The notes below the pieces were generated by a model, which was not told the DNA's origin, searched no databases, and saw nothing but the letters and a program-made list of their open reading frames with translations. Position numbers and translations under genes: made by a program. A stretch of DNA of 54,747 nucleotides, taken from Diphasiastrum complanatum (lineage: Eukaryota; Streptophyta; Lycopodiopsida; Lycopodiales; Lycopodiaceae). The stretch is from positions 75,701,598 to 75,756,344 of the forward strand of contig CM055092.1 of the NCBI GenBank assembly GCA_029204225.1, read 5' to 3'. Below, in pieces: positions 10,633 through 21,018 of this stretch. Each line of letters starts with the position of its first letter. The first letter of the stretch is position 1.

Positions 10633-11404
10633 TTTCAGAACTGAAAGAGAGGTACCTTAACTTCTGTTTGAAAATAAGAAAAGAGATTGACTAAACTGGA
10701 AAAACGAAAGTAGAGTACTTAGCTCTTTCTTAAGACTGTACTTCCAGAGAGAAAAGCAAGAAACCCCCTCAGTTCTTCCACAGCTGTGCAATCCGTCTTC
10801 TTAGATTGTCTATTCCTGAGATTTCTGATCCAAAAACCAGGTTGGAAGGCTCCAGAAAACACAAATAAATCTGATTTGGATGGTTCCCTGCCCTCGCTGA
10901 TGGGACAGCACCCTGACTGATCCAAATTTCCCTGATTTGAAGCCTAAAAAGATCCCAAACTTTGGATTTTTTTCCTTTACCCTGGTCGCTGGTCTGTAGC
11001 AACAAAATCTGATGCCAAAACTTCTGAAAATCGAGAAAGATCAGAGATCAGGGGTGAATCTTCAAATTTCCTCCCCTCTGTCCAGCACTGGACCTGCAGT
11101 AGAAATCTGCTCCAAATCTTGCTTAATTTGTCCCTAATTTCCACTCAAAGATCAAGGAAGGAGGCTGCTCTGACAGCGCTGGGTCTGCTTCAAACTTCCT
11201 GACTTGAAAACCCTCCAAAATCCGGGAATTCCACTCCAAAATCGAAGCTCAACCCTGATTTGAAAATTCCAGCAAATTTGAATGAGTAGAGAGTTGTTCC
11301 TACAACGACTTCTCTCCTCTATTCTTTTCTGAGAATCTGAGAATTCTTTCCTATCTTCTAATAGCTTTCTCTACTGCTGCTCCTAAGCTCCCAAAGAAGG
11401 AGAT
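10633..11404 (-). other. 5' leader of the Reina-type element
   Basis: Non-coding sequence between the PBS and gag on the - strand, with no conserved protein. Short open frames at 10719-11005 show no domain. Confidence 0.6.
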
Positions 11405-11417
11405 GGCTCTGATACTA
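11405..11417 (-). promoter_or_regulatory. Primer-binding site (initiator tRNA-Met)
   Basis: The reverse strand reads TAGTATCAGAGCC one base inside the 5' LTR; the usual plant site is TGGTATCAGAGCC, so there is one change. Confidence 0.85.
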
Positions 11418-11418
11418 G

Positions 11419-11777
11419 TGTAAGAGATCCCAACACCACAGCAGGGCAAACACTAACTGAACCACCCAGCCTTGCCTACTCCCTGGATATGGAGCAAGCC
11501 CCTTCTAGCCCAGTGTGAGGCCTGGTAGCATGCATACTGCCAAGTGTCGGCCACGTGGCTATGTCGTAGCCGACTGCACGTCGGGACCCAACGTGGGGCC
11601 CTATCCTGCTGACAGGGTCCCTAGGCTATGTTAGGCCCGCCATCTCTATGGACTGTGTTGGGGCACACTACTCACACTGTCTTGCCCTGTTGGTCGTGTA
11701 CACTGGACACGACCCTGACTGTGGTATCTGACCTCCTTTGTTCTCTAGGGTTCGACACTGCTCACGTGCTCATAACA
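11419..11777 (-). repeat. 5' LTR of the Reina-type element
   Basis: Begins TGTAAGAGATCCC and ends CTCATAACA; paired with 6131-6488. Confidence 0.93.
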
Positions 11778-11782
11778 TAACC
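11778..11782. repeat. TSD taacc of the Reina-type element, right copy
   Basis: Exact match with 6126-6130; hAT sequence resumes here. Confidence 0.9.
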
Positions 11783-12740
11783 ATATCCTGGCCCCCAGGT
11801 ACAAGGATCTGCTAAGTGCTCACTGCTTGCTAAGGAGACTCAGGACTTTCGATTGTGAGTGACAAGTGTGGAGTTGGAAGTTGGAACTTTTTACAACTTA
11901 CTTGATAGCGGACACTTGGAAGTTGGAACTCAGGGTTTAGAAATTAGGAGCCTGGAGTATAACTGAAATTTGAGCTCAGAGGCTAGAGCTGAATCTTGAT
12001 AATAGTTATTAGTGACTACTAAGTTCTAACTACTAACTAGTGACCACTGACTAGTCTGATACACTGATAAGGATAATGGCAGGCTGCAGCTGCCAGCTAC
12101 TAGCTAGTAGCTAGGTAGAGTCTAGAGTCTAGACCCGGGACCGTACTACGTAAGTACACTGTACTAGGACTGTAGATTGTAAATTGCAATTTTGTTTCAA
12201 AGTTGAAACTTGTTCAAACTTATTTGCAAATTGCAATGTCGAGATCAAAGAAAAGAATAAACAAGAAGGTTATGACAATGTTTGAGAAAGGCTAAAGCCA
12301 AAAAAATTTAGTTTGGAAACTTAGATTTATTTGACATTTGTCATCATCATTCATCATTCAACATTGAAGTTTGAACATTGAACATTCTATATGACATATG
12401 TAACTACTAACTACTAAGTTCTAACTTCTAACATAATACATTAAATACCAAAATCAAAATTGTAAAACATTAAAGCTTAAAGTTTAAAGTTTAAACCTTT
12501 AACCATTAGTAATTACTAATTAGATAATCGACTAATAGACTACATAGTACATACTACAGTTAAAACTTAACTTCAGGAATCAGAAACTTCAAACTAGAAT
12601 CCATAATATATCATAATTCATGAATCATAACATAATTGTAAATACATATGCCAGGTGCCTCATGAGTTTGGTCACCAATGTAATGCGTGATGTGTCTGAT
12701 GATATGATGTGTACACTGTAAACAGCTCAAGAGTCAATGC
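11783..12740. other. hAT interior downstream of the transposase gene, no gene
   Basis: Simple AT-rich DNA full of short imperfect repeats (taactactaac, aagttggaac, cattgaac). It is the 3' non-coding part of the hAT element; no open frame has a recognisable domain. Confidence 0.6.
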
Positions 12741-15700
12741 TCATCTAGTGACATCTATAGACTGCAATGATCTAATGTACAATTGGCACTGAGCAGTGAG
12801 CACTCTAAGCTCTCCTACGCCTGAGTCTCCTCCCACTCGCTGGTGCTGTGGAGCCTGCCGTGGCCTCTCAGTGGCAGGCTCAGCTGCAAAATTCTCATCA
12901 GAGGCAGAGGTATGATGCCCCTCATCCTCATCCCCGCCCTCCTCGGATTCCTCATCCTCATACTCCTCCTCCTCTGAGGACTCTAACCCTGACGATGCCT
13001 CAGACTCAGACTCAGATTCAGACTCGTCCTCGTCGTCAAGGCTGTGAGCACGGGAGCTGCTACCCTCTCCTGGCCTCCTCCTACGCTCTGCTCGAGTGAC
13101 AGGTCCTGCACAGTGCACACAAAGGAGGGACAAATGTGTTATTGCCTGCAAATTAGTGAATTACGATAATTATTTCGAACTTCGAAAATTTAATTCAAGA
13201 CCTTAGACAATCCTAATTTCTCACCTGCACTCTGCATGGCCTCCTCATGGAGGAATGCGTACACGTCCTCCTCTGACTGGTCTCTTGGTGGCAACTCTGG
13301 AACCTTTGCCACATCGATTAGATCGGGATTAACCTACGCACATGTCACAATGCACATTGAAATCAGGACACAATTTGGAGGGCCGAGTGACGAGTCCCAA
13401 CAAAAGTTAAAATTTAGCTACAGTCTAGTATCTACTATGTAGTATGATCTATTTAGTATCTACTAACTGGGTCCTGGGATGACGGATCACATGTTAGAAT
13501 TTAGAAATTACAATTTATGGCTTACAAGTTACCTGGATAGGCTCTGCGGTGGTCTGGAGTCTACCCAAAAGTCTCAGGTTGGCGTGTACGTACACCAACC
13601 TCTCCAACTGTGCAGATGCGAGTTGATTCCTCTTCTTCGTGTGAATCATGGAATGGACACTCCAGTTTCTCTCACAAGCGACTGCAGTGCAATCCTGTGA
13701 GAGAATCCTGATGGCAAGGCGACGCAATTTGGGGACATCAACCCCAAACTTCGACCACCATGACACAAGACGTAGCTGGCCTGAATCACAGTTCAAGGGG
13801 CAGTTAGTACTTACTACTAGCAAGTTGCAACCAAGTTCCAACATGATTGACTAATTGTGCAGTAAAATGTGAAGTAACAAGTTTAAACTGTAATGGACCA
13901 TGGTTAGTTTATTACCCTCTCTCAAAAGTGCGAACTCCAAGGTCTCCTGCCTGAAAATCTGAAGCTCATCCAGCAGGTTACCCTGCTCGCGTACATCAGG
14001 ATAAACTCGGGAGATATAGGCATTCCAGCCATCCTTGAGCTCCGTCGTGCAAAGGCTCAATTGCTCGCCCAGCCTGTCCATGAACTCGTACAAGAGGCCC
14101 AATGTGCATCTCTCTCGATCTGTAAGGTGCAGGACAATGTAGATGGGCTGTAGGCCCACCACAATGGATCGAGCCTCATCCCAAAATGGTGAATACATAA
14201 CGGTCCGCTCGAATCTCTTACTCTTGGGCTCTTGTGATGGCCCCCATTGCGCCCAGTCAACGACAACAACCATTTGCCTCAAGCCCTGATGAACTTTCAG
14301 CAGTCGTTCCAGGACCAGGAATATAAATGCAAACCTGCACAACGCACAAGTGACAAGTTCTAACTTCTAACTTCTGACAACACAATATATGGCACATGCA
14401 TGAAACAACAAATACTTACCAACAGTCTACAGAAGCGCATTCAAATTTGAGTTACAACTTGCAACTTGCATACCTGGTGGGGGCAGGTCTCAAGACATCC
14501 AAGGTGGACGGTCTCCTGAACATGGCTAGGACCCTAGGCTTCTTGGTGACAAATCTCACCAAGAACTGTGCAGTACGCACCACCTCCGCAATCCATGGAA
14601 TCTTGGCCACATCCTCGACCAACAAGTCCAGGCAGTGTGCAGCACAAGGTGTCCAAAAGATGTGGGGGTAGGTCTCATTAACGAGCCTACCCATGGAGAC
14701 GCAGTTTGATGCATTATCTGTGACCACCTGCACAACCATACAATGCAATGTGCATGACTTTGGAATTCCGAATTCAAGTGCTCAGTGGCAACTGCTTAGT
14801 GAACCATAATCCATTGTTAATCAATTGCCATTGAACAATGAACATTCAACATTAACATTTACAAATTACCATTTAACATTATAGTAAATTGTAATAAGTA
14901 TAATATATGTACCTGTACAACGTGCTGTGGTCCGACCTCCTCAATGGCAGCTCGAATGTGTGAGAACATGTAGTCGCCGGTGATTGCCTCCCCAAAAGTG
15001 TCGATGGATATGAGAAACATCGTCCCCATGCACGAAGACACCATCCTCGTATCGACTCACGACTCACATTGCAGTGTTGCACAACTTACAAGTGACAAGA
15101 CAAGATGATAGATCCGAGATGTAATTCAAATTTCATGGCAAATTTCAATGACAAATGATCATTTGAATATTGACAAATTACAATCATGATTCATGATTAA
15201 ACATAAATAGCTAGCTGCAATTAACAAGTAATAAGTATGCATTGTGGCATGTGCAATGCCACCACATGGCACAATGTATGAAAACTTAATGTACAAATTA
15301 CAATGTACATACTACATAATACATATCAATGATCTCAGATCAATCATCATAAAGTCTTTAAAGTTTACAAATTACAATGTATAAATTTAAAAGGATAGTA
15401 CGTACTGGGCCCATGCCTTCCTGAGAGGCTCTAGCTTCTGGTCAACAGAAGACCGCTCATCAAGAAGTCCCTTCGTCCTTAGGTGCTCACAAGATGGCCC
15501 CAGCCACACCTGCCCAATCGCACTCACTGCACTCATCGCCCTCCTCCATGTCGGGTTCCTAGCCAGATGAAATGGCAGATCGCAGGTGTAGAACAACTGT
15601 CGAACGACAACCTCTGCCTCTGCCATGGCTCTGGGAGTGAAGCTGGACACATAGTACTCCCTGCCCCCCATCTGTGTAGTGCGGCCCCGTCTACCTCTCC

Positions 15701-16314
15701 CTCTCTCAGGTGGATGATGTGGTGCCGGTATGGTCATGGCTGGAGGTGGTGTCGAGGATCCTGCACCAGAAGGCGGGTCAGGCCGGGTACTAGGCCCTGC
15801 CCCATCTGCAGCTCTGTCCTCTGAGCCATGGGAAGCGAGGGGTGAGCGGATGGCAACTGGGGGGCGTGGTGTGGTGGCCACTGGCCGTGTCGCCGTGACT
15901 GCATCTCGATCTGCCAAAAAAGACAAATTACAATACAATAATCAATTTAGAAATTAGATGATCAATGATCGTTGAACTTGAAACTTGAAACTTGAAACTT
16001 CAGACTTGATGTATCATGTGAGACTTGAGTTAAAACTTAAAACTTGATCAATGTTTGAAGTGTAAGAGTCTTAGAGTTGAATGTTTACCTCTCGATCTGG
16101 GCCCCATCCTCGAAGGGCCAACCTCCTCCGATGCGAGAGGAGTGAGTAGCGTGTCAGGAGCGTGCATGCAAGGGGCAATCTCGCACCCCCTCAAACGTAA
16201 CAAATGTGCCCTGATGCGTGTGGGCCCTCCAGTGTAAGACTGGTGACAGTATTTGCAAGTCCATCTCTTCGTGCCCGATGTGTCAAGGCCGTAGCGATGG
16301 TGACGTGATCCCAC
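12741..16314 (-). CDS. hAT transposase-like gene, eight apparent exons
   Basis: Splice-consistent exons on the - strand: 16314-16089, 15910-15402, about 15052-14913, 14727-14474, 14334-13916, 13780-13533, 13333-13225 and 13105-12741. Phases match at all junctions except exon 2 to 3. Exon 1 encodes a BED-type zinc finger (CKYCHQSYTGGPTRIRAHL, then C). Exons 3-4 encode a DUF659-type core (GEAITGDYMFSHI, then VVTDNASNCVSMGRL and FWTPCAAHCLDLLVEDV). Exon 6 encodes the hAT dimerisation region (SWWSKFGVDVPKLRRLAIRI, CERNWSVHSMIHTKKRNQL). Exon 8 is very acidic (Ser/Glu/Asp runs). The segment before exon 3 that should carry the first catalytic Asp ('SDGW' region) is not visible, so the gene is probably broken. 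It is expected to act in the nucleus, binding the element ends. Exon limits are inferred. Confidence 0.78.
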
Positions 16315-16343
16315 AAGGGATCCCTATCCCTCGGCATGGTGCC

Positions 16344-16379
<36 letters not shown>

Positions 16380-16997
16380 CGGATCTCTCTCTCAACTCTC
16401 GAGTGACGAGTCTGAGGTCTCTAATATCTATGTAGTATACCGGGTACCCTAAATCCTAAATTCTAGTCTAGTTTCTAACCCTAACCGCTAACTCCTAACT
16501 TCAAACTAAGTAGCTACCCAGGTCCCACACCCCTCTCACAAATTACAATGCCCAGGCCCCACATTGAACCCCATCAAGATTCAACACACACACAATGTGT
16601 CACACACACAAAATATCACACAGTGGCAAGTGCACACACACAATCACTCACACACATAGTGCACACACAAACACACAGACACACAGTGCACACACACACA
16701 CAATCTCAGTGCTCAAGCCTCACACAAACTCACAATGCACACAGTGCACAATGCACACATCTCAAGACACACACACACACACACACAATATCATAATATC
16801 ACACACAGTGCACACACACACTCACACACAATCACTGATTCACTCACACACACACACACAATATCACACAATCACTCACACACACACACACACAAAATCT
16901 CAAGACTCACACACACAATATCACATACCATTTTCTTTCTCTTTCTCACACACACAGTCTCAATGGCAAATGCACACACACACACACACACATACAC

Positions 16998-17034
<37 letters not shown>
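16315..17034. repeat. Microsatellite-rich 5' region of the hAT element
   Basis: Contains a C run and (CT)n at about 16341-16382, a long imperfect (CA)n tract at about 16583-17000, and (CT)n at about 17001-17034. Open frames here translate only to Thr/His/Ser repeats and are not genes. The LINE begins directly after the last (CT)n. Confidence 0.85.
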
Positions 17035-17036
<2 letters not shown>

Positions 17037-18308
17037 ATGGTTCCTCCTCGCGCCCATCCAGCCCACAGGATCCACCGCTCCCCTGCTGCCACATCACCCC
17101 CCCTCCCCCCCACCACTGCCAGCGATGCCCTAGCCCTAGCCCTAACCCTTGCTGCTAGCGCCCCAGCTGCCAACGCAGCCCTACCCGCCAGCAAACTACC
17201 TGCCAGCGCGGCCCTACCCGCAGCCTTACCAGCAGCCAGCGCAGCCCTAAGCGCTGATTTGGCAGCGCTGTCTGCCACGCAGGCAGCACTGCCTGCTGAC
17301 TTGGCACCCTCCCCTGCTGAAGTGGCGCCCTCCCTTGCCACGTCCCCTGCTGAGATGGCAGCTGATGCAGACCTTGCTGCAGCTGTTGCCTGTAAGGCAG
17401 CTGTACCTGCTGTACCTGCAGCTGTTGTACCGGATGTACCTGCAACTGTACCTGCGCCTGAATCTGCGGCGATAGTTCAATCTGCTTCTACGCTCGATGC
17501 CGACTCTTTCTCTGAGCCCATCCTCCCCACACCGATCAGCGCTAACTCCTCACTCCTCAAGGCACCACTACCCACAGCAAACATCCCATATACACCCTCT
17601 AAATCCACTGAACTTTTTTCCTTCTGGCAGATTGACCAAATCAAGGCAGATTTTCAGATTCTGTGGCAAGAAATCTCATAGCTGAAAGGAACGGTTTCCT
17701 CTCTGCTCAACGACAAGAATATGTTGCAGTCTAAAGTTGCATCACTCGAACAATCCATCGGAACCAAGCAAGCTGCAGTTTCGGAGTCCACCACCAATAT
17801 GCTAAGGGAGCTAGAAACCAAGATTGAGAAACAGCAAGAAGAGGCCCTCTCTTGGGCATCCGTTTTGAAAAAGGGCACCAAACCAAGCGCGCCTATCTCC
17901 TAGGTTATCTCAGCCACCATATCAGAAGAGAAATCTCGATACCAAAAAGCCCACAACATTAGAGTTCGCGGGATTCCGAATACACAGGATGCCTTGGCTG
18001 AAGCCAAACACTTTCTCGACACCACTCTCAGGCACAGGACAGATGGACTAGATACCGCATGGAGGACCACTCGAGATGCAGCCACACTCATTATCCGTTT
18101 CACCTCTCTAGAGGGTCGTCGAGATGCTTTGCGATACAGAGCTAACTTACGTGGTACCACTATCTATATGGACGATGACCTTACATATATCCAGGTGGAG
18201 GAGAGGCGTAAGGCCTTTCAGGTAGCCCGTGAGTCTGGCAGACGAGTCATTTACCGCGATGGACGAGTGCGCTTTCTTGATAGCGCTCCTAGCAGCTCCC
18301 ACTGCTAG
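17037..18308 (+). pseudogene. LINE ORF1: coiled coil plus RNA-binding domain
   Basis: One frame of about 423 codons interrupted by two in-frame TAG stops (17679-17681, 17901-17903). The N-terminal 150 residues are Ala/Pro-rich. Residues about 200-285 form a likely coiled coil (LLNDKNMLQSKVASLEQSIG, then MLRELETKIEKQQEEAL). The end holds NIRVRGIPNTQDAL, AATLIIRFTSLEGRRDAL and IYMDDDLTYIQVEERRKAF, resembling the RRM plus C-terminal domain of L1 ORF1p (Transposase_22 type). That protein binds LINE RNA as a trimer in the cytoplasm. No CCHC knuckle is seen. ATG at 17037 is the first in frame and lies right after the (CT)n, so the 5' end may be truncated. Confidence 0.75.
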
Positions 18309-18357
18309 GTATTTGAGGTCCCCGGGTTCGGGAGTGCCCCGGGGCCCCATTCACACC

Positions 18358-19058
18358 ATCTCCGGATTGGAGTATGGAACTGCGATGGTATACACTCATC
18401 TTCCATAGTTGGCGATATGATTGATTTCATCACTGGCAGAGATCTATTGTTTTTTATGGAGACTCACGAGAGTTAGGAGAGAGGATTACCTATTTTTCTA
18501 GGATATAGATGGGATTCCGTATTCAGGCCTGAGACTAGATCAGCTAGTGGTCGGGGATCTGGAGGGGTTGCATGCCTATACAAAGAGTCTCTTCACTCGA
18601 GCATCGAGTTCATCAGACATGACGAGCATGCACGCTATATCTGGATTCGTATTGTTGGATAGGACATTGGTTTGGACAGGGACCTCTTTGTGGAGGCTTG
18701 TTACTTTCCTTCAGAGTCTTCATCCTTTGCAGAGGGCACATGTTCACCATACCTTGATTTTTCACCTGATATTATTAGATTTGCAGAGCGAGGGCATATT
18801 TTCCTCACTGGGGATTTTAATGCTCAAACCTCCTCATGACAGTCCGAGTTTTATGACATCCCCGACCAGCTCCGCATTCATGCTCTTGACAGTGACGAGG
18901 TGAGAGTTACCAGAGTTTCAGAGGACATTGGGACCTCTTACACCCTATGGTTAGCATTTGTTGCAGTTTGGAGAGGCACATTGAGTTAGCCATTTACAAT
19001 GGCCTAACTTGCTGGCCAGATTCCCGGCAGTTATACTTGTCATCCTCATAGTGGCGGA
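18358..19058 (+). pseudogene. LINE ORF2 endonuclease, N-terminal part
   Basis: The frame reads IGVWNCDGIHSSSIVGDMID, FFMETHES, GRGSGGVACLYKES, GLDRDLFVEACYF and FLTGDFNAQTSS. This is the order of an APE-type endonuclease, with the GDFN motif carrying catalytic Asp and Asn. Stops include TAG at 18474-18476 and 18660-18662 and a TGA after TSS. The domain breaks off at the copia A LTR (19059). The SDH motif is found in the continuation at 27323 and beyond. Confidence 0.8.
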
Positions 19059-19496
19059 TGTAGGAAAGCAAGAGTCAAGTCACCAAGGTCTAGTTATCAA
19101 TCAATCTCCACAGAAAGCAAGAGAGAAGAGGCTGGGCGCCCAACTCTAAGAGAGAGAGAGAGAAAACAACAACAAGAGCAATGGAGAGCAATGCTTAGCC
19201 AAATTGTAAAAATGGAATACACAATGAGCATCTAAGTACTCTACCTGGATGTGGCCAAATGCCACCAAACCCTAAGGTTAACGACTTACTAAATGTAGGA
19301 CACCCCCAAAAGTCAAGATAGGGCCCCTAAACAAAATTAGACCCCCAAGGACCCACGAGTCAGTACATGACCAAAATTGGGTCCAACTGAACTTAAGATG
19401 GCTTAAATCACTAAATACCCATGGTTACACAAATCTCGACCTTTTGGGTCAAAGTAACCTATGGATTAACTTTAGCATAGTCATTTATTTCTAGCA
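19059..19496 (-). repeat. 3' LTR of copia A
   Basis: 438 bp with TG...CA ends (TGTAGGAAAGCAAG ... TTATTTCTAGCA), followed by a pyrimidine tract that is the purine tract on the reverse strand (AAGGAGGG). No second copy is in the window, so the right limit rests on the tract. Confidence 0.78.
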
Positions 19497-19565
19497 CCCT
19501 CCTTAAATGACAATGCAAAAACTGAAATCTTCACTATGTAACAAAACCAACACGTGGTATCTAAT

Positions 19566-20340
19566 TTAAAGCTTTGCATAAAGCTTCAAATCTGACTCTA
19601 GGCAACGCCTTAGTGAAGAGGTCCACAATATTATCCTCCGTAGTCTTGTTCCTTGAAGATATCGAAAAATCCTCTTCAATGCTTTCCAATGTGATGTCAT
19701 CGGGGCATGCATGAATTGACTCATGAGTGAGACACTATAAGAAATGTCCGGTCTTGAATTACATAGGTAAATGAGACAGCCAATAGCTTGACAATATAAA
19801 GTAGTGTCAAATGATTCGCCATCACCTTGACTACTTAATTTCAGACCTGTCTCCATAGGTGTAGCAACCGGCTTGCAATCTTCCATCTTGAACCGCTTCA
19901 AAAATCTGCCCAATGTAGCGTTCTTGAGAGATGAAAATTCCAGCCCCTTGTACAAATTCAAGACCAAGATAAAAGTGCAATAGGCCTAAATTTGAGGTTT
20001 CAAAAACCATACCAAGATCAAGTATTACGGCATCAATCTGCTGCTCATTACTTTCCGTAATAATAATATCATCAACATAAAGCAAAATAATGATGATATA
20101 ATCTGAAGTATGCTTGACATAAAGAGTAGATTCGCTAGGACTATTAGTAAACTCACGATTACAAAAGTAGGCATGTAACTTTTTGATACCACATCCTCGG
20201 AGCTTGCTTCAGTCCATAAAGTGCCTTCTTGAGAAGACAAACTTTATCTTCTTGGCCTTCAACCAAAAAACCAGCAGGTTCTTGAAGGTACACTTCCTCA
20301 TTGAGATCACCATTGAGGAATGCTGTCTTTATGTCAAGTT
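19566..20340 (-). pseudogene. Copia A RT C-terminal half and deleted RNase H
   Basis: Reverse-strand frames read [50 protein letters not shown] (the YVDD catalytic box), GRFLKRFKMEDCKPVATPME, YCQAIGCLIYLCNSRPDISY and HWKALKRIFRYLQGT. After RYLQGT the sequence jumps to NIVDLFTKALPRVRFEALCK, the extreme C-terminus of copia RNase H. The catalytic part of RNase H has been deleted. Several frameshifts are present. Confidence 0.85.
20336..20340. repeat. TSD aagtt of copia B, left copy
   Basis: Exact match with 25710-25714. Confidence 0.93.
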
Positions 20341-20739
20341 TGAAGAATTACAAGACCTAGCTATGGAGTATCTTAACTCAGATGCTAGATCAACTATGAA
20401 AGCTTGAGAAAACTTGGCTATGGAAATATCACACACAAGGAGAATTGCATGAGCATCTCACAAACTCAAAAGTCTCAAGAAGAAATGAATTGCTAGTGAG
20501 AGAGAGGAGGGCGTGGGTCCTCCAAATCCCTTGTGAGGCAAGCACCTCCTTTACATGCATGGAAAGTCTAGGTGTCAACCATGGGAGTGAGCTACTTGGC
20601 CAAGTGGGCCACTTGCACTAATTTACATAACTTAACATTAAGGGGGGGTCATGCATTTAATTAAAACATGCCCCATGAGTTATGTACAACTTAACTAATG
20701 CTTAGCCAAAAGGGGTAAAATAGGCATTACTCTTCAACA
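20341..20739 (-). repeat. 3' LTR of copia B
   Basis: Begins TGAAGAATTACAAG and ends CTCTTCAACA; one mismatch with 25311-25709. Confidence 0.97.
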
Positions 20740-21018
20740 CCCCCCCTTAATGGCAATTTTATTCAAACTGACACCCAACAAAGTTCTGAATTTTTCAAAC
20801 TTATCTTTACTAAGTGGTTTAGTAAAAATATCAGTTGTCTGGTCGTTGGTGTCGCAATAAACTAGCTTGATCTCCCCACTGTGCACTTTCTCTCGTATAA
20901 AATGCTGGTCCACCTCTATATGTTTTGTCCGTGCATGATAGACTGGATTCCTTGCAAGCTGAATGCAGCTTTGGTTATCACAATGTAACAATGTAGGTCT
21001 TACTTGAGCAATCTGCAT
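20734..21018 (-). pseudogene. Copia B RNase H C-terminus, out of frame
   Basis: The frame reads RPTLLHCDNQSCIQLARNP, HIEVDQHFIREKVHSGEI and TTDIFTKPLSKDKFEKFR, the normal end of copia RNase H. It belongs to the main polyprotein but is in another frame, because roughly 20 codons (the usual stretch between STEAEY and WLRRLLEDM) are deleted at about 21035-21045. Its stop codon lies in the first bases of the 3' LTR. Confidence 0.88.
20740..20750 (-). promoter_or_regulatory. Polypurine tract of copia B
   Basis: The reverse strand reads TTAAGGGGGGG against the 3' LTR. Confidence 0.9.

Larger units (their letters stand above)
6131..11777 (-). mobile_element. Ty3/gypsy chromovirus, Reina-like, 5.65 kb, defective
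   Basis: A complete LTR retrotransposon on the - strand: two LTRs of 358 and 359 bp with TG...CA ends, TSD TAACC, a PBS next to the right LTR and a purine tract next to the left one. Domain order on the - strand is gag, protease, RT, RNase H, integrase, chromodomain, which defines a chromovirus. Short LTRs and total size fit the Reina clade. By eye the LTRs differ at about 24 substitutions plus one indel, roughly 7%, mostly transitions, so it is old. Gag has an internal deletion, and pol is broken by frameshifts, stops and active-site changes. It inserted into the hAT element. Confidence 0.92.

Noticed and set aside
16548-17158. Overlapping open frames rich in Thr/His/Ser
   Set aside because: They are translations of (CA)n and (CT)n microsatellites.
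17037-17681. Antisense open frames opposite the LINE ORF1 (e.g. 16946-17445)
   Set aside because: Shadows of the Ala/Pro-rich ORF1 coding sequence.
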